Assembly (NCBI RefSeq): GCF_010093595.1
Contig: NW_022985438.1
Coordinates: 3,003,356-3,067,355 of the forward strand
Direction: 5' to 3'
Length of the DNA: 64,000 nucleotides
Source of the DNA: Mytilinidion resinicola
Taxonomy: Eukaryota > Ascomycota > Dothideomycetes > Mytilinidiales > Mytilinidiaceae
The notes beneath the pieces are model-generated. The model was not told the DNA's origin and searched no databases. It saw nothing but the letters and a program-made list of their open reading frames with translations. The position numbers and the translations under genes are program-made. Positions 41,712-53,815 of this stretch are shown here, piece after piece. Position 1 is the stretch's first letter, and every line of letters starts with the position of its first letter.

Positions 41712-43719
41712 ATGGACCATCCAGATATACCGTACGACATGTGGGGCTTTGGACATTCGACCGGTTGGCTTCAGCCTCAGCCCGAGATCAACGCTTCTGG
41801 TAGAAACCTCGGTGCCACCAATATTCTCGGCCGCGATTATGTCCTCCAGGCCTTGCTCGAGCGAAAAGGATACATTCAGCCTTCTCCGAGCTATGTTAGG
41901 CCTTCCATACCGTACAACAATCTGTCTCGCCAACCATGTGAGGTATGTTCTCATCCTACCTTAGAAATATACTTCTACACTACAAGCGCATATAAACTGA
42001 CATGAAGACGTCGTAGAACAGCCGTGGCCACGACAGCGGAAACTTCGATAGTGACGACTCGTTCGGCAATGCGCGCCATGATTCTTTTGGTTTCAATTTT
42101 CTACATGTTCAAGGAAACCCCATCCGTACTGGAGAATACGAGGAGGATCTTGGTGTTGCGATGGTTGGAAGCAATTCCTTCCAAGGTCAAGAACAAGGAG
42201 TACGTGCTAATATAGGGATGAGGGGGGCGCTTAATCGCTATGAGAACACCTTCTAATCCGAATCTTTTTAGAACATCCAGGATACACTACGAGTCGATGA
42301 CAGAGTTAAAGATAACGAGTGGGATTCTGAGTCCGAATCTGAGTACACGGGACCGCCCTGTGACTCGACTGGTACAAAGGATGGCAAGAATCCACTCTTC
42401 AAGGGGCTCGTAGCGAACAAGCATGGTCTGTTCTTCTCATCGGCAGAGCAGTGCACACAACTCTTCAAGAACAAACCTCTTTGGCGACCAAAAGACGAAC
42501 TGCTACCGGACACCGAGGACGACCGGGCACCCTACGTGATATGTCTTCGTGATGCGATCATGCATCTGGATAAACAATTGGACCAGGCCGACGATAGTGC
42601 TCCAGATCAAGCGGGTGAAGATGCCTCGTTGACGCGCCCCGGTGAAAGCTTCCCAGGAGATGTTAGCAATAGTTCTTTCACGCAGACGGTTCAAGTTCCC
42701 TCGGCACAGTTCCCCCCGACCGAGGTCATCAAAGGCAAGGTGGGCAAACAAAAGGGCGGCAGGTCAATGGGGTCTGCAAAGGGAGGCCCTGTGGGCGGTA
42801 CGGACCGTTGGGAAGAGAACGCGACATACTACGAAGCCTTCGCCATTGAAGGAGCAGCTCAAATGTTGTTAGTAAGTATGGTTGACCTCTTCCTAACGAG
42901 TATAATATTGAACAAAACCTTAGGCCAAGGTCATTGATCTCCATAAGAATGGATGGACACGTGCGAATCTCGAGCCTAAGCAGCTTGGCATGAAGAATTT
43001 GTACGAACCAAAGTTGAGGTTCAAGGCGAGGATCGATGCGATTGAAGAAGTTCTTATGGTAAGACTTCTCCTATATACTTGTTCTGTTCGTATTAACGAA
43101 AAGTTTAGCATAATAAATCTATGTGCAAAAATCTACTCGATGGTAACGACCTAATGATCGACAAGTTGGTTGGGGGACCTCACAAGTACTCTAGCGTAAG
43201 TTTTATATACTGGACATTTATTCGTCCACTGACGTATCCTAGCGCTCCAATGGCCTTAAGACCCTGAATGCGGGCCGACAGGCTCACTTGGAAAGAGGCC
43301 GCGAAGCAAAAGCTCAATCAATTGCTGCTGAAGAGGCACCCCAGCAGCAGGAAGGTACAACAGGTCGGAACAAACCAAAGCGAAAGGCCATAGCGATGTC
43401 AGCAGAGGAAGAGGAGAGACCTGGAGGACGAGTCAATCAAAGTGCAAGAGACAACCGCCCCACGAAGAAACCACGACTCGCAAAGACGACGGAAAAGAGG
43501 TCAGTGGATGTTGGACGTTCACTCCTGTCGGCAAGCCCCAGCCGGGTTAAATCCCCAACGACAACAGCCTTTAGGCGCAGCACAACTGCCGCAGTTCAGA
43601 AGAAGAAGGACCACACCTTCCCGTCTAATCATAGTCCCACGATGACCACCCCGGCAACATCCACGACCGTTAGTCGCTCCGTTCGGTCCAGCAAGGGTAG
43701 AGAAGAGGCCGAAAAGTAG
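41712..43719 (+). CDS. Tandem-family paralogue 1
   Basis: Six exons: 41712-41942, 42017-42199, 42272-42871, 42924-43058, 43109-43195, 43243-43719; 570 residues; all GT-AG and phase 0. The N-terminal 170 residues are disordered and Gly/Asn/Gln-rich. The conserved block starts NKHGLFFSSAEQ, continues PLWRPKDELLP, then VICLRDAIMHLD. A Gln/Lys/Gly spacer leads to YYEAFAIEGAAQMLL. The 135-base exon encodes AKVIDLHKNGWTRANLEP and ends ARIDAIEEVLM. The 87-base exon encodes HNKSMCKNLLDGNDLMIDKL. The last exon is Lys/Arg-rich with several possible nuclear localisation patches (KPKRKA, KKPRLAK). I do not recognise the family. A nuclear, possibly chromatin or nucleic-acid-associated role is inferred from composition only. 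Confidence 0.75.
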
Positions 43720-45180
43720 GGCAGTTAGGTGTTGGAGTTCACTTTCACATCGTTACTAGAAATGGCGGGGTTTGGCTCGAGTATGGGTACTTGCAGGCTC
43801 GCTGTTTGGCTTACGTGCTGGATTGTCCCGATCAGACCGGCTTTTGTGACAGCCAAAGTGATAGAATTATAGCTTCAGTCAGGCATGAAAAAGGTAGAGA
43901 CCTGCTACTGCAAGGATTATGATACTATAGAGAGCATTTATGTGGTCGGAAGTCGCGTGAAAGATGCGATGTGTGTGACTAGGCATTTGGCAAACGAGAA
44001 TGCAAGAGCTTGTGTACTTTGAGTAAAGAAGGTAACAATCAGCTGGCAAATATCGCTTTTTGTACTACACTTATGTCTACATGTACCGCTTCTCCACTCT
44101 CAACCCAATATCAACACGCGATATATCCTTTTGTTGGGACAACTCTCCTCCAGTTTCTTTAATAGATGGAATCTAATCTCCTTTTAACACCACTTTTAGT
44201 TTAAAAATGAACATCATATTTCTCTGTACTTGCAAAAACAGTTTACAATGTTACACCTTGCTAAGCTTCGATTTGGTGTAGTTCAACTTGGAGTAATACA
44301 AGTACGGACTGGACAGGTCAGTTCTCGGTGTATTTTTCCTAGGCGGTTAAAAGGGGACGAAGAGCATGAAGTTAGGAGGGCATGCACACGGTATGGTGTC
44401 ATTTTTATGATCTTAGTTGGGTTTACCTGAAAACGAGCTTGGTATAGGGTCTCTTGTACCGACATTCTCGTCAAGAGTAGGTAAAGGCGAGCGTGACGTC
44501 CTGTAGATACTCATTTATAGGGCTGGCACGTATTTGGATTGGGAGTGGATGGTCGGAGCCTACATAGAAAACCGCAATGAAAATCCTTTGGTGAGAGGAA
44601 GTGGGATTTCTGTCTCTTCTTGGATCTTCGGGTCTATACTCACTGTCTTAGTCTATCGAAGCCAGACGGAGTCTTTTTGCATCTGACAGAATTTCAGCCG
44701 CGGGCTGGATCTATCACTAGTCACATTGTTAGATCCAAGTATCAGAATGACTGATGACATTAAGTATGCCAAAATCATCTTACGGTGATAATCTTCATAG
44801 CACTAGAGCGATGTGGGTCGATTTAAGGTTACGTGGTGGTCGCGCACGGTCCCTCGGAAGATCTACAGGGTCCACGCTAGTAGTTTTTGAGAACATCTAT
44901 CTAATTTAGAGTCGACGTAAATCTTGATCACGGCTAGCTGCACTACTGAGCGCCCTTGCAATCAGTATCTCCTCCCACTTCTGGACTCAATTACTCAAAC
45001 TTAAAGCGCCTGGACTTTTGCTAGTCATTCTCTCTCGGTAGACCCGATTTCTCATTCGTGGTCAGTCAAACTCCCGTCGTGCCTGTCTTGTTGTGAAGGT
45101 CTTCCAATTTGGGGACCCACCCACCAACTGTGAACGGGAAGAAGGCAAATCAAACTGTGCGATTCTACTGCTAACAAACC
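43720..45180. other. Intergenic stretch between paralogues 1 and 2
   Basis: About 1.46 kb, AT-rich in the middle, with stops in all frames. No gene is supported. It probably holds the 3' end of paralogue 1 and the promoter of paralogue 2. Confidence 0.45.
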
Positions 45181-46777
45181 ATGCTACGTACAGATAGCGG
45201 AAGAATGTTTGACTTCTTCGATTACGAGCTCGACGAAGGGCTCGCCCCTCAACCTGGAGCTGGCGGCGCCACTTTCGATGGCTTTCTCGCTCCTACCACC
45301 CAACAACGTTCGACGGCGCAGGGAGACGCACGATCAATGTTTGACGACCCCGAGTGTCGCTCCTCGCAGGCTGCTGATCAGCTCGGCCTTCCTCGCTCAG
45401 TCGGATACGAATACGGACAGCATGTAAGACGTACCTCATTCCTTGTTGGTATATGAGCGGTTTTAACAAAGACATAGAGCCTCGGAGACTATGACCTGGA
45501 CGACGAATATGATCCCGATCACGACTACGAGGCTAGTTCTCCCAAGAAGCCCAAGCGCGCGAAGCGCCAAGGGCCTCCTGCAAAGACCAATGATCTCTTC
45601 AGCAACATGGTCAAAGATGAAGACGGCCTATACTTTGGTTCGGCGGAGGACGTGCTAGACGTGTTCATGAGCGACCCCCTGTGGAAACCGGGTCACGAAG
45701 AGCTGCCCTATGGAGATGAACGACGTCCGTATGTAATCCGAATCAGAAATGCGCTTCTGCATCTGCCAGCCAGTGAAAGCATGACGGCCACTATTTTAGA
45801 CAATGCTACCGGCAATCCCATCAGCAAATCCCCACATAATGCCGTAGGCAAGGCCATGACTACATCGAAGGTCCCGAAGGAGACGCGCGGGCGAGGCGGT
45901 GGACTGGCTCGCTGGAAGGGTGGCTATTATCAGCCACAGGCAATCGAAGCTGCCGCGCACCTCCTAATCGTGAGTAACAATCTCATTTAAGTCAGCAACT
46001 GGCGACTGACAAACAAGTAGGACCGCGTCGTCAGCATCCACGAATTCGGCTGGATGCGTCCCAACTTAGACCCGAAACAATTGGATATGGAGACGCTCTA
46101 TCAGCCGGAGCTCAGCTTCGATGAGCGGATTAACAGTATTGAGAGGGTGCTCAAGGTAAATCCATCCTTATCCTAATACACAATGGTGCTAAGAAAGACT
46201 ACAGTCAAAGAAGCATACCTGCAAATGGGTCCTGGACAACGACGACCTGATGTTGGACAAGCTGGCTGGAGGCCCAGGAAAATACGAGGAGGCGAGTGCT
46301 GCTCTTCGTTTTACTAATCTCATTGGCGAAGTAACTGACAGGTTTCAGCGCTCAAATACAAACAAACAACTCAACGACCTGAGACAGATCGTGATGAAAG
46401 CTGGGCGCGAAGAGGCCAGCAAGTCTGAAGATAAGAAAAAGGCACAGCCTGCCGCCAAGTCCAAGCGCAAGGCGAACCAGATTGCTAGAGCGGATGAGGA
46501 TGGAAGTGGTACGGAATCAGGGCCGTCTGCACCTAAGCAGCGCAAGATTAGAGCGTTGTCATCTCGCAAGAATGGTACCAAAGAGTCTGGCGAGGATGTC
46601 CTTAGTGCTACAGACACTCAGGCTCACCGGGGCAGTGTCTACAGCGCGGCAGGTGGCAATTTGCTACGCCAGGGCTCGCTGCCGACCTACAACAACAACG
46701 TCACTCCAGCGATTGACCCCAGCAATCTCCGTCGTTCAGGACGTTTCGGCAGATTGAATAAGAACGGTGAGCAGTAG
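45181..46777 (+). CDS. Tandem-family paralogue 2
   Basis: Five exons: 45181-45423, 45478-45969, 46021-46155, 46205-46291, 46349-46777; 461 residues. The N-terminus is acidic (YDLDDEYDPDHDYEAS), followed by a basic run (KKPKRAKRQ). The family block reads DEDGLYFGSAEDV, PLWKPGHEELPYG, VIRIRNALLHLP, then WKGGYYQPQAIEAAAHLLI. The next exon (135 bases, same length as in paralogue 1) gives HEFGWMRPNLDPKQ and ends ERINSIERVLK. The following 87-base exon gives SKKHTCKWVLDNDDLMLDKL. The last junction uses a GC donor (GCGAGT), inferred from its match to paralogue 1, where the exon also begins Arg-Ser-Asn. That intron is 57 bases and open, so a read-through model would add 19 residues. The tail is Lys/Arg-rich. 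Confidence 0.75.
46292..46348 (+). other. Probable GC-AG intron
   Basis: Starts GCGAGT, contains TACTAATC and AACTGAC branch-like words, and ends TTTCAG. Removing it aligns exon lengths (87 bases) and the following Arg-Ser-Asn with the other family members. It is 57 bases without a stop, so it could also be retained. Confidence 0.65.
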
Positions 46778-47952
46778 AAGCGGAGCGCGGCTGCCATGGA
46801 GTAATGGTGGAGCGGATTTCTGGAAGTTAATGGTTTAGCTGTGGGTGCTTGAAGGATGGTATTCATTCCACATTCCTTGATGTTTTCGACCAATTCGACA
46901 ACGGTAATGGCCATTCAATAGTTCATAGATGGTAAATCAAACACAGAACCCATGTTTCCTAAAAACAGCCTTCGATACTTGCACGAGACGAACTTCGATC
47001 ATCTGCACATTATGGTTCTCATGAGACACAAAATCACCTATATACCCAAGTTCCACAGTTCATCTTAAGTATCACAGGCAAATATGTAGCAAATGCTCAT
47101 CAGAGTCACCCGCACACGACATGGTCACTGGATACAAATCTGCCGTGCAGTTTGCGAAGTAAATCAAGCATAAATCCGTCCTGCTTCCACAACGCTTGTC
47201 CTTCAGTATTTCGTGAACTTAATCACGCCCGGACTTATATAGATCTAGAGTACTATTAAAGGTATATAGCCCTCCTACGCTAAATTTGCCATCCCTAGCA
47301 GTAATACTGCCTTCCAGCATATTAATCTTAATATTTATACGCCATAATAGCGAAAATCTCCCTCTAAAGGCGATGGGATGATTACGCAGACATGCTCTAT
47401 CCAAAGGAAGAAGAAAAGAAACCGACCAGCGCGTTCTGAGCACTTTTTACGGGGGCAATGAGCTAAATGACGTCGATAAAGTTATCAGCTACTATGTATT
47501 AATTAGCATGGTGGATCATTATCGTGGTGAGCTCATCTTGTGGGAAGATGCTCGATGTGATGATACCAAGGCCTTCCCTCGCTCCGGTCACGTGGCGTCA
47601 CATGAATTATTGGCCGGTAGTGATCGGCTCGCCGCTCGGCGGCCAATCGGTAAGATCGACAGCGAGGCATCTCCACTTCTAGCTCGACACCTCGCCGCGG
47701 CGTTAGTTCACCATCCACCTGCCTCGCAGAGCGCCCTCGTTCCCTGTCAACTCAGACAATTTGACCCGCAAGCGTGCCCTCTCCTAATCTCTTCGTAAGT
47801 GTCTCTCGCTTTGGCATTTGTTATGAGTTGGAATCCACTCGCGAGTCCTCGATCAGCGCGCCACTACCCTCCAGTATGCTCCAACTTGATAACACTGGGA
47901 TTGCCTCAGCTTTCATGGTAGGCTGACACTTAGACTATAGAAGCGCTATAGT
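46778..47952. other. Intergenic stretch between paralogues 2 and 3
   Basis: About 1.2 kb. The segment at 47220-47400 is unusually AT-rich and looks mutated or relic-like. No gene is supported. Confidence 0.45.
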
Positions 47953-50754
47953 ATGGACGGCCGTGAGAGCGGGCCTCCAGGGAAGCAGCCCTCTGATGGC
48001 ACCCCGCCGCGTCCTGGGATGTATCCACAAGGAGGTATAGGAGGTTTGGACGAGTTTGATGACAGCCACGTCCCTTACTTCACGAATACTCTCGGGCTGG
48101 ATATCAACGTGAGTTTCCCCAATGTATCTCCCGAACATTTCTGACTTCTATGCAGGCTGCCCAAACACCGGGTCCGCCCATGACTCCACAACAGCATGCA
48201 CCCCACGGCACTCTCGGTGATCGCGACCGGACCGCCGAAGGTAGCAATATGTTCAACGATGACTACATCGCCAACGAACAAGTCCATAACACCCAAGACT
48301 ACGCGAACCCGAGCCCGCCCCGTGGAGGTTATGGCTATGGATACACTACGGAGACCTTAACACGCACACATCGCTCCACGCTCATGACGGTAAGTGCAGT
48401 GACCGAAGTTCTGTTCTTTTTCATCATAAGAGTATCCTTCTAATAATGTTCGTGTATAGAACTCCGGCGTCTTCACTGGACGTGTAGGATCCGAACATGG
48501 TTCTAGCCAAGACAACCGGAGCGTATTGGGCCACCGAAGGCCCCCTGCCAACGAGCCAGCGAGTTCTACCCGTCATCAATCGGTAAGACCTTCCATTTCA
48601 TTGCCACCAAGTGTCTCTACTTTAGAGAGACCGCGCTAAAGAATTATTCGTAGGATGTACCTGATCAGACTGCCTCCCATCGAACACCCGCGCGCGTCCT
48701 TGCGGCCATTAGAGACCACCCCATAAAGCCGCCAACTCGGAGAAAGAGAAAAGTTAGAACCGATACCAACCCAGCTGCTCCCTCTCGGGCCCAACCCCGC
48801 AGCATTGCCCCTCTCCCAGTAGCTCGCCTGGAGCAAGCGCACAGGCCGGTACAAGCTCGTGGAATGCCAACACCCATGTTTGGCCTAGATCATACTCCAG
48901 GTTATAGGAGCGCTGGCAGTGCGGCAGCCTTTCCTGCCATGGCTCAAGACTCCACTGCAGAGCGTGCCAGTTCTTATGGACAGCCAATCGATGAGGGCAA
49001 CTCCAGGCAGCTTCAAGATCCGTACTCCACTGCTCGCCCAAACTACCACATGTCTTTCGGCCCGACGTTGTCACCGTTTTTTCCCGCACTACCTAGTATT
49101 TCTCATGGCCGTGCACCACCGGCATCACGTATGTATAACTCCAATACGTTTCCCACTGTAGTAAATCTTGTCGAAGCGGAAGACTTTGACCACGATCGGG
49201 AAACTCGCATGGAGATTACAGAAAATAGGTACAGGTTGCTTCTGGGGCGTGACAATCCGGCGCCTTTTTTCCGCAGCTGGTCCTCCCAAGACCAGGCCGT
49301 ATTTCTGGAGTTTTTCCCGGCATTCATGGATAGACACCGTGATGCTGAGGTGCTGACGGATGTGGAACGGTTGGCGCTCTATCGAGATTACGTACAGTAC
49401 CGTACGTGGGTTGAAAGTCCAATTGATGTGGACCAAACATGGGCCAACTTGGAACGTTACGGCCTCATTCAGACACAATTAGCAGTATACGGCCATGTGG
49501 ACCCTGAACAGACTGCTCAACGAGACCCTACGCCTGACCTTGACGAAGAGAGACGTCGAATGTACGGAGCACCTGTACGCACAGCGCTAGTATCTGTCGA
49601 AATTCCAGCTACAGAGAGGCTTCACCGGCCAGTCTTGGGCTCCATCGGACCCCCCAGCGCTTCGCGCATTGTCCAGAACGAGAGATCAACTGAGACGACT
49701 CAGAAGGCGCCCAGAAAGTCGAAGAAAGACCGTTCGCCCTTTAAGAACGATATTCTGAAAGGGCGTACTCTTAACAGAGACGGTATGTACTTCAGCTCCG
49801 CCGAGGAGGGCGATGCCTTATTCCGGGAGCGGCCGCTGTGGAGGCCGAAGAGGGAAACTTTACCTTCCGAGCGGGCGAGATTGCCTCTTGTCCGGGCGCT
49901 GCAGGACGCCATGGTGAACCTAGATGGTATCAATGACCGTCTCACCAATCGACTTGCGCGTTGGCGGCCGGACAGTCGATTCTATGATCCGGTCGCGATC
50001 GAGCTTGCTGCTCATAAACTCTTGGTATGACTAATCCCGCGTTGACCAAAGGGTGTATATTGACCAAAAGTAGGCTAAAATCTTCAAGTTGCACGAGGAT
50101 GGCTGGACTAGGCCTGTGTTGGACCCAACACAAGAAAGCCTCTTTGACCCGGAACCCGATTTGTCCTTCCTTGAGCGTTTCGAAGCTATTCGAGAAGTGC
50201 TCTATGTAAGTTATTCCTGTCGCCAACTTCACGCTTCTGCTAATCAGATGTTTGCAGCACTGGAAGGCCACAGCGAAGATGGTCCTTCAAGGCGATGATC
50301 TGAAGATAGATCAGTTCATTGCCGGCCCCAATGAGCGCGCAGAGGTACGTAACATAATTTTCCAAGCAATTACACGTCTAACTGTCTTCATCAGAGGAGC
50401 GGGAGATATAGCGAAGCCAATATTGCGAAACAAATAATCATCGAGGAAGGTCGCCTGGCCAAAAAGGGAAACAAGCGTAGTGCTGCGGAAGCTTTCTCCT
50501 CAGAAGGTCGTGAGGCCAGAAGAAGCACAACGACTCTGCCACGGCAAACGCTCCGAGCCTCAACGCCCAGCGCATCGAGTAGACGCCGTAATGCCACCAC
50601 CGCAGCCAATGCCGTCGAGAGCGATGTTAGCTCCGAAACCAGCGAGACCGACGACGACACATCCACAGCTCAGGAAACGCCGAGGGATCCAAAAGTCACT
50701 AGGAGATTCCTACCTCGCGAGAGCAAGAACAAGAAGAGGAAGCACGGACAATAG
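47953..50754 (+). CDS. Tandem-family paralogue 3 (longest copy)
   Basis: Seven exons: 47953-48108, 48156-48389, 48460-48582, 48654-50024, 50074-50205, 50258-50344, 50395-50754; 820 residues. The N-terminus is long and disordered with a basic patch (KPPTRRKRKVR). It also has an extra region of about 120 residues absent from the shorter copies (from NLVEAEDFDHDRETRM through FFPAFMDRHRDAEVLTDVE to WANLERYGLIQTQ) that looks folded and helical. The family block follows: RDGMYFSSAEEGDALF, PLWRPKRETLPSERA, LVRALQDAMVNLDGI, FYDPVAIELAAHKLL. The 132- and 87-base exons give KLHEDGWTRPVLDP with FEAIREVLY, and HWKATAKMVLQGDDLKIDQF. The tail is basic (ESKNKKRKHGQ). All introns are GT-AG and phase 0. Confidence 0.75.
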
Positions 50755-51874
50755 GGCAGGAATCCTAGTTTAATCGAAGACTAGTGTTAGGCTTGGGCTG
50801 GATGTTCAAAGGCGGTTGTTGACGGGAATCAATAAAATAGCAAGCATAGGTGTCTACTGCAAGTACGGGTACGACTCTTTGACAAGCCCAGCTTGTATAT
50901 ACATACTCGTGTAAGCCTTAAAAGATAGAAAATCAAAATTGGAACACTGACGGTTCATTCACTCCGTCTTTTGAGAGCCTATGGGAAACGAAATGTGTGT
51001 CTATTGCTGGCTTACACAGCCTACTCTGCGTGAAAATAATGCAGTCACCTTGAAGATCATAGACGTCGCATTACTACCATCGTAAAGGAGATGATGAGAA
51101 TGGATGCTGACACTTCTGACGCTCAGCCAGGCTCTCATACGTGATGTATCTATTCTCCTTGATTCCCATTGGCATAGAGCTCCACAGTGCCCCGTTATGA
51201 GCCTTTGTGCTCTAGAGTCTTTTCTATATTCAACCTCGTCGAAAGCTCGCGCTGTGCGTCGTCGAGCTGAATCTTGATGCTTCACTACGAAGTGCTAAGT
51301 CTGCCTTTCCACTAGATCTTCAGCTCTATGGCGGTTCTAAATACTTTCAGTGGTATCAGCTTCGAATCGTGGGTATGAGAGTGGCCAGAAAAGCAATATC
51401 AAAGTATTGACTACGTTGACCTACTTTGACACAATCTCGATCCAGAGTTATGCTTTGCATACCCTGGCGTCCTATTAATGACGCAATTACGCCCGTTTCC
51501 AAAATTCTAGGGGGCAAAGAAAAGTGGGGCAATTCCAGCGGAGCGCTCATTGGCTCAGCCGGGAGCAAATAATCATCGTCCAATTCGAGCGTCTCCTTCG
51601 ATCGTCCCAAACTCAATACCTTTTCGGGGGCAACCAGCCAGCAACTGCATCGCAACTGAAAGGTCGACGCTCAAGCTTGCACCCTATACCGCCACCGCTG
51701 GTAGGCGCCTCGCGCAGTGTAAGTGACTCCGCCGACGCCTACTCCTACTTGTCTTCTTAATCTCGATTTATGTTTTGTTGGGCTGCTCTCCACAACAAGA
51801 CATGCTGGTCGGCAGGGATTCTAACAGCCACTCGATACCTCCCAATAGCAGATATCTGCTAACTCGAACAACGA
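50755..51874. other. Intergenic stretch between paralogues 3 and 4
   Basis: About 1.1 kb with only short open frames. CCAAT/ATTGG words lie at about 51548. No gene is supported. Confidence 0.45.
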
Positions 51875-53815
51875 ATGCTAGGTTCAATCGAGATGGCGCG
51901 CCAGCAGAAAGTGTCCAGACTCCCCACTCCTGGCCATGCAATATCAGCTACGACGTACGGAGATCCACATGCGCAAGGCGGTCGCCTAGGACTTCACACT
52001 GGGACCTTTTCTGGCCATGGTCATACGCTATATCCAAGACAAAACCCATGGGAGGTAAGCAGACGTTACATCTGTCCTGTAAACCCGTTTCTTTTCCTTG
52101 AAGCACCTCTCACTATGATGAGCAGATTCCCTCTCCGGCGGAAATCCTTGCGCGACCGGACCCCTTCGCACACATGCAGTCAGATAGTCAACAACTTCAT
52201 AGCGCTCCGGTATTTGCGCCGACCCTTTAACGCGTCCATCACCAGCGGGAACCCTCAGCGTATAATGGAGATCTGGCGGCAGATGACTTGTTGAACTTCG
52301 GCGCCATCTTCGACAACACAGGTCCGCGGTGGAACCCTATACGTCCCATGGACTCACGTCCAGCCAGCCATGACAACGCCATTCAATACGGATCTACATC
52401 ATTTGGTAGCTTTGAGGGAACTGCCGTGGGTTTCAACGCTGCTCCCTTGTCGAAGAACTTAGCGTTCATGCCCGGCTTCCCTGATTATTCTCCTGTGACT
52501 CCTTCTACCTCTCGTGGTGTAGTCTCTGTAAGTCTTCAGCACCTCCTCCATGGGGTTTTGCCGTGATGCGGAGGTATTCTGACCTCTACTCTTAACAGAC
52601 CTCCGACGCCGAACCAACATTCCCAATGAAAGATTTCGAGCTTGGCCATCTTGAAGCCAGCAGCAATGTCTTCAACACAAGCTCTCAGTTGTCCAACGCC
52701 TATGACTTCGCGGCCTTGCTTCCGGAACTCGATATCCCTCAGGAACATGATCCAACAAAACTCGGCTCGATGGAAGAGCTCCACGGCCATACCTCTCAAC
52801 ATCTGCCGTCAGCCAAAGGACCTAATGGTGCCGACAGTTACAAGCCTAGCGAGAACAACAATGGGCCTGCCACTATCCAGCGATGGAACGGTCCACCCGT
52901 TGGACAGGCCACCAAGCCTCTCAGAACGATGGCATATAGGCGGGACGCAAAGGGCAAGATCTACGACCCCTTGGTTACTGCCCTTGAGAAGAAGAGCAAC
53001 GGTCTATATTGGTCCTCCTCTGCGGAAGCGGAACACTTCTTCGCTAGAACCGCTCGCTGGACGCCGACGCTTCTTCAGAGGCCCCTGTGTCCCGCAGAGA
53101 GAGAAAGCTGTGTCGTGCGTCTGCGAGAGGCAATCATCAATACGACCGGTATCCTTGATAATAAGAACCGCTGCCTTAAACCTTGGCTAGACGGTCACTA
53201 CACGGCACCGGCTGCAGAATATGTTGCCCACACCATAGTTGTGAGTGCCTAACGCCCGGCGTCTAAAGGCAACGAAACTAATGCAGAAGTAGGACGAACT
53301 TGTCAATTTGCACACCTTTGGATACACAGCTCCTATTCTTGATTCCAAACGATTGCTCGAGAGTAGATTCCAGCAAGACCTGGGCTTTACTCACCGATTG
53401 CAAGAGATAGAGAAGCTCCTTTTCGTAAGTTCGTCCTTTTATGTATCGAGATGAGTATAGAACTAACAGGTTGGCAGGAGCGCAAATCCGTGTGTAAGGC
53501 TCTCATGGATGGCGGCGATATCATGCAGCTTGTAGCAGCACCCAAGCTGAAAACAAAGGTAAGAAACTACACTCCTGAACTTTCTAGCGCGAACGATTTG
53601 TTAACTTTCACCAGATGACTGAATACAACAAAGTTGGCAACGGCCGCAAGGCAAATATGCTTGCTGCTGGTACAGGTGGCACGAAAGCTACGAAGAAACG
53701 CCTGGCATCTCAATTCTCGACGGATGACAGCGACGATGACCTTGTCAATCACACAGAGGCAACGTACGCTGTAAACCAGCGTCGAAGACTAGACACTCCG
53801 CAAGGTTGGAGCTAG
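51875..53815 (+). CDS. Tandem-family paralogue 4
   Basis: Seven exons: 51875-52054, 52126-52209, 52246-52527, 52599-53240, 53293-53424, 53478-53558, 53615-53815; 533 residues, or 527 from the second ATG at 51893. The second intron would be only 36 bases (GTATTT...ACCAG), which is short for fungi, but it removes an in-frame TAA and restores a long continuous reading. The N-terminus is disordered, Ser/Asn/Pro-rich. The family block reads NGLYWSSSAEAEHFF, ARWTPTLLQRP, VVRLREAIINTTGI, YTAPAAEYVAHTIV. The 132-base exon gives NLHTFGYTAPILD and ends HRLQEIEKLLF. The 81-base exon gives ERKSVCKALMDGGDIM. The basic tail is short (67 codons). With paralogue 5 it forms a subgroup (A-R-W-T-P and an 81-base exon). 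Confidence 0.7.

Noticed and set aside
47220..47400. AT-rich segment as a transposon
   Set aside because: No terminal repeats, target duplication or coding remnant could be identified; composition alone is not enough.
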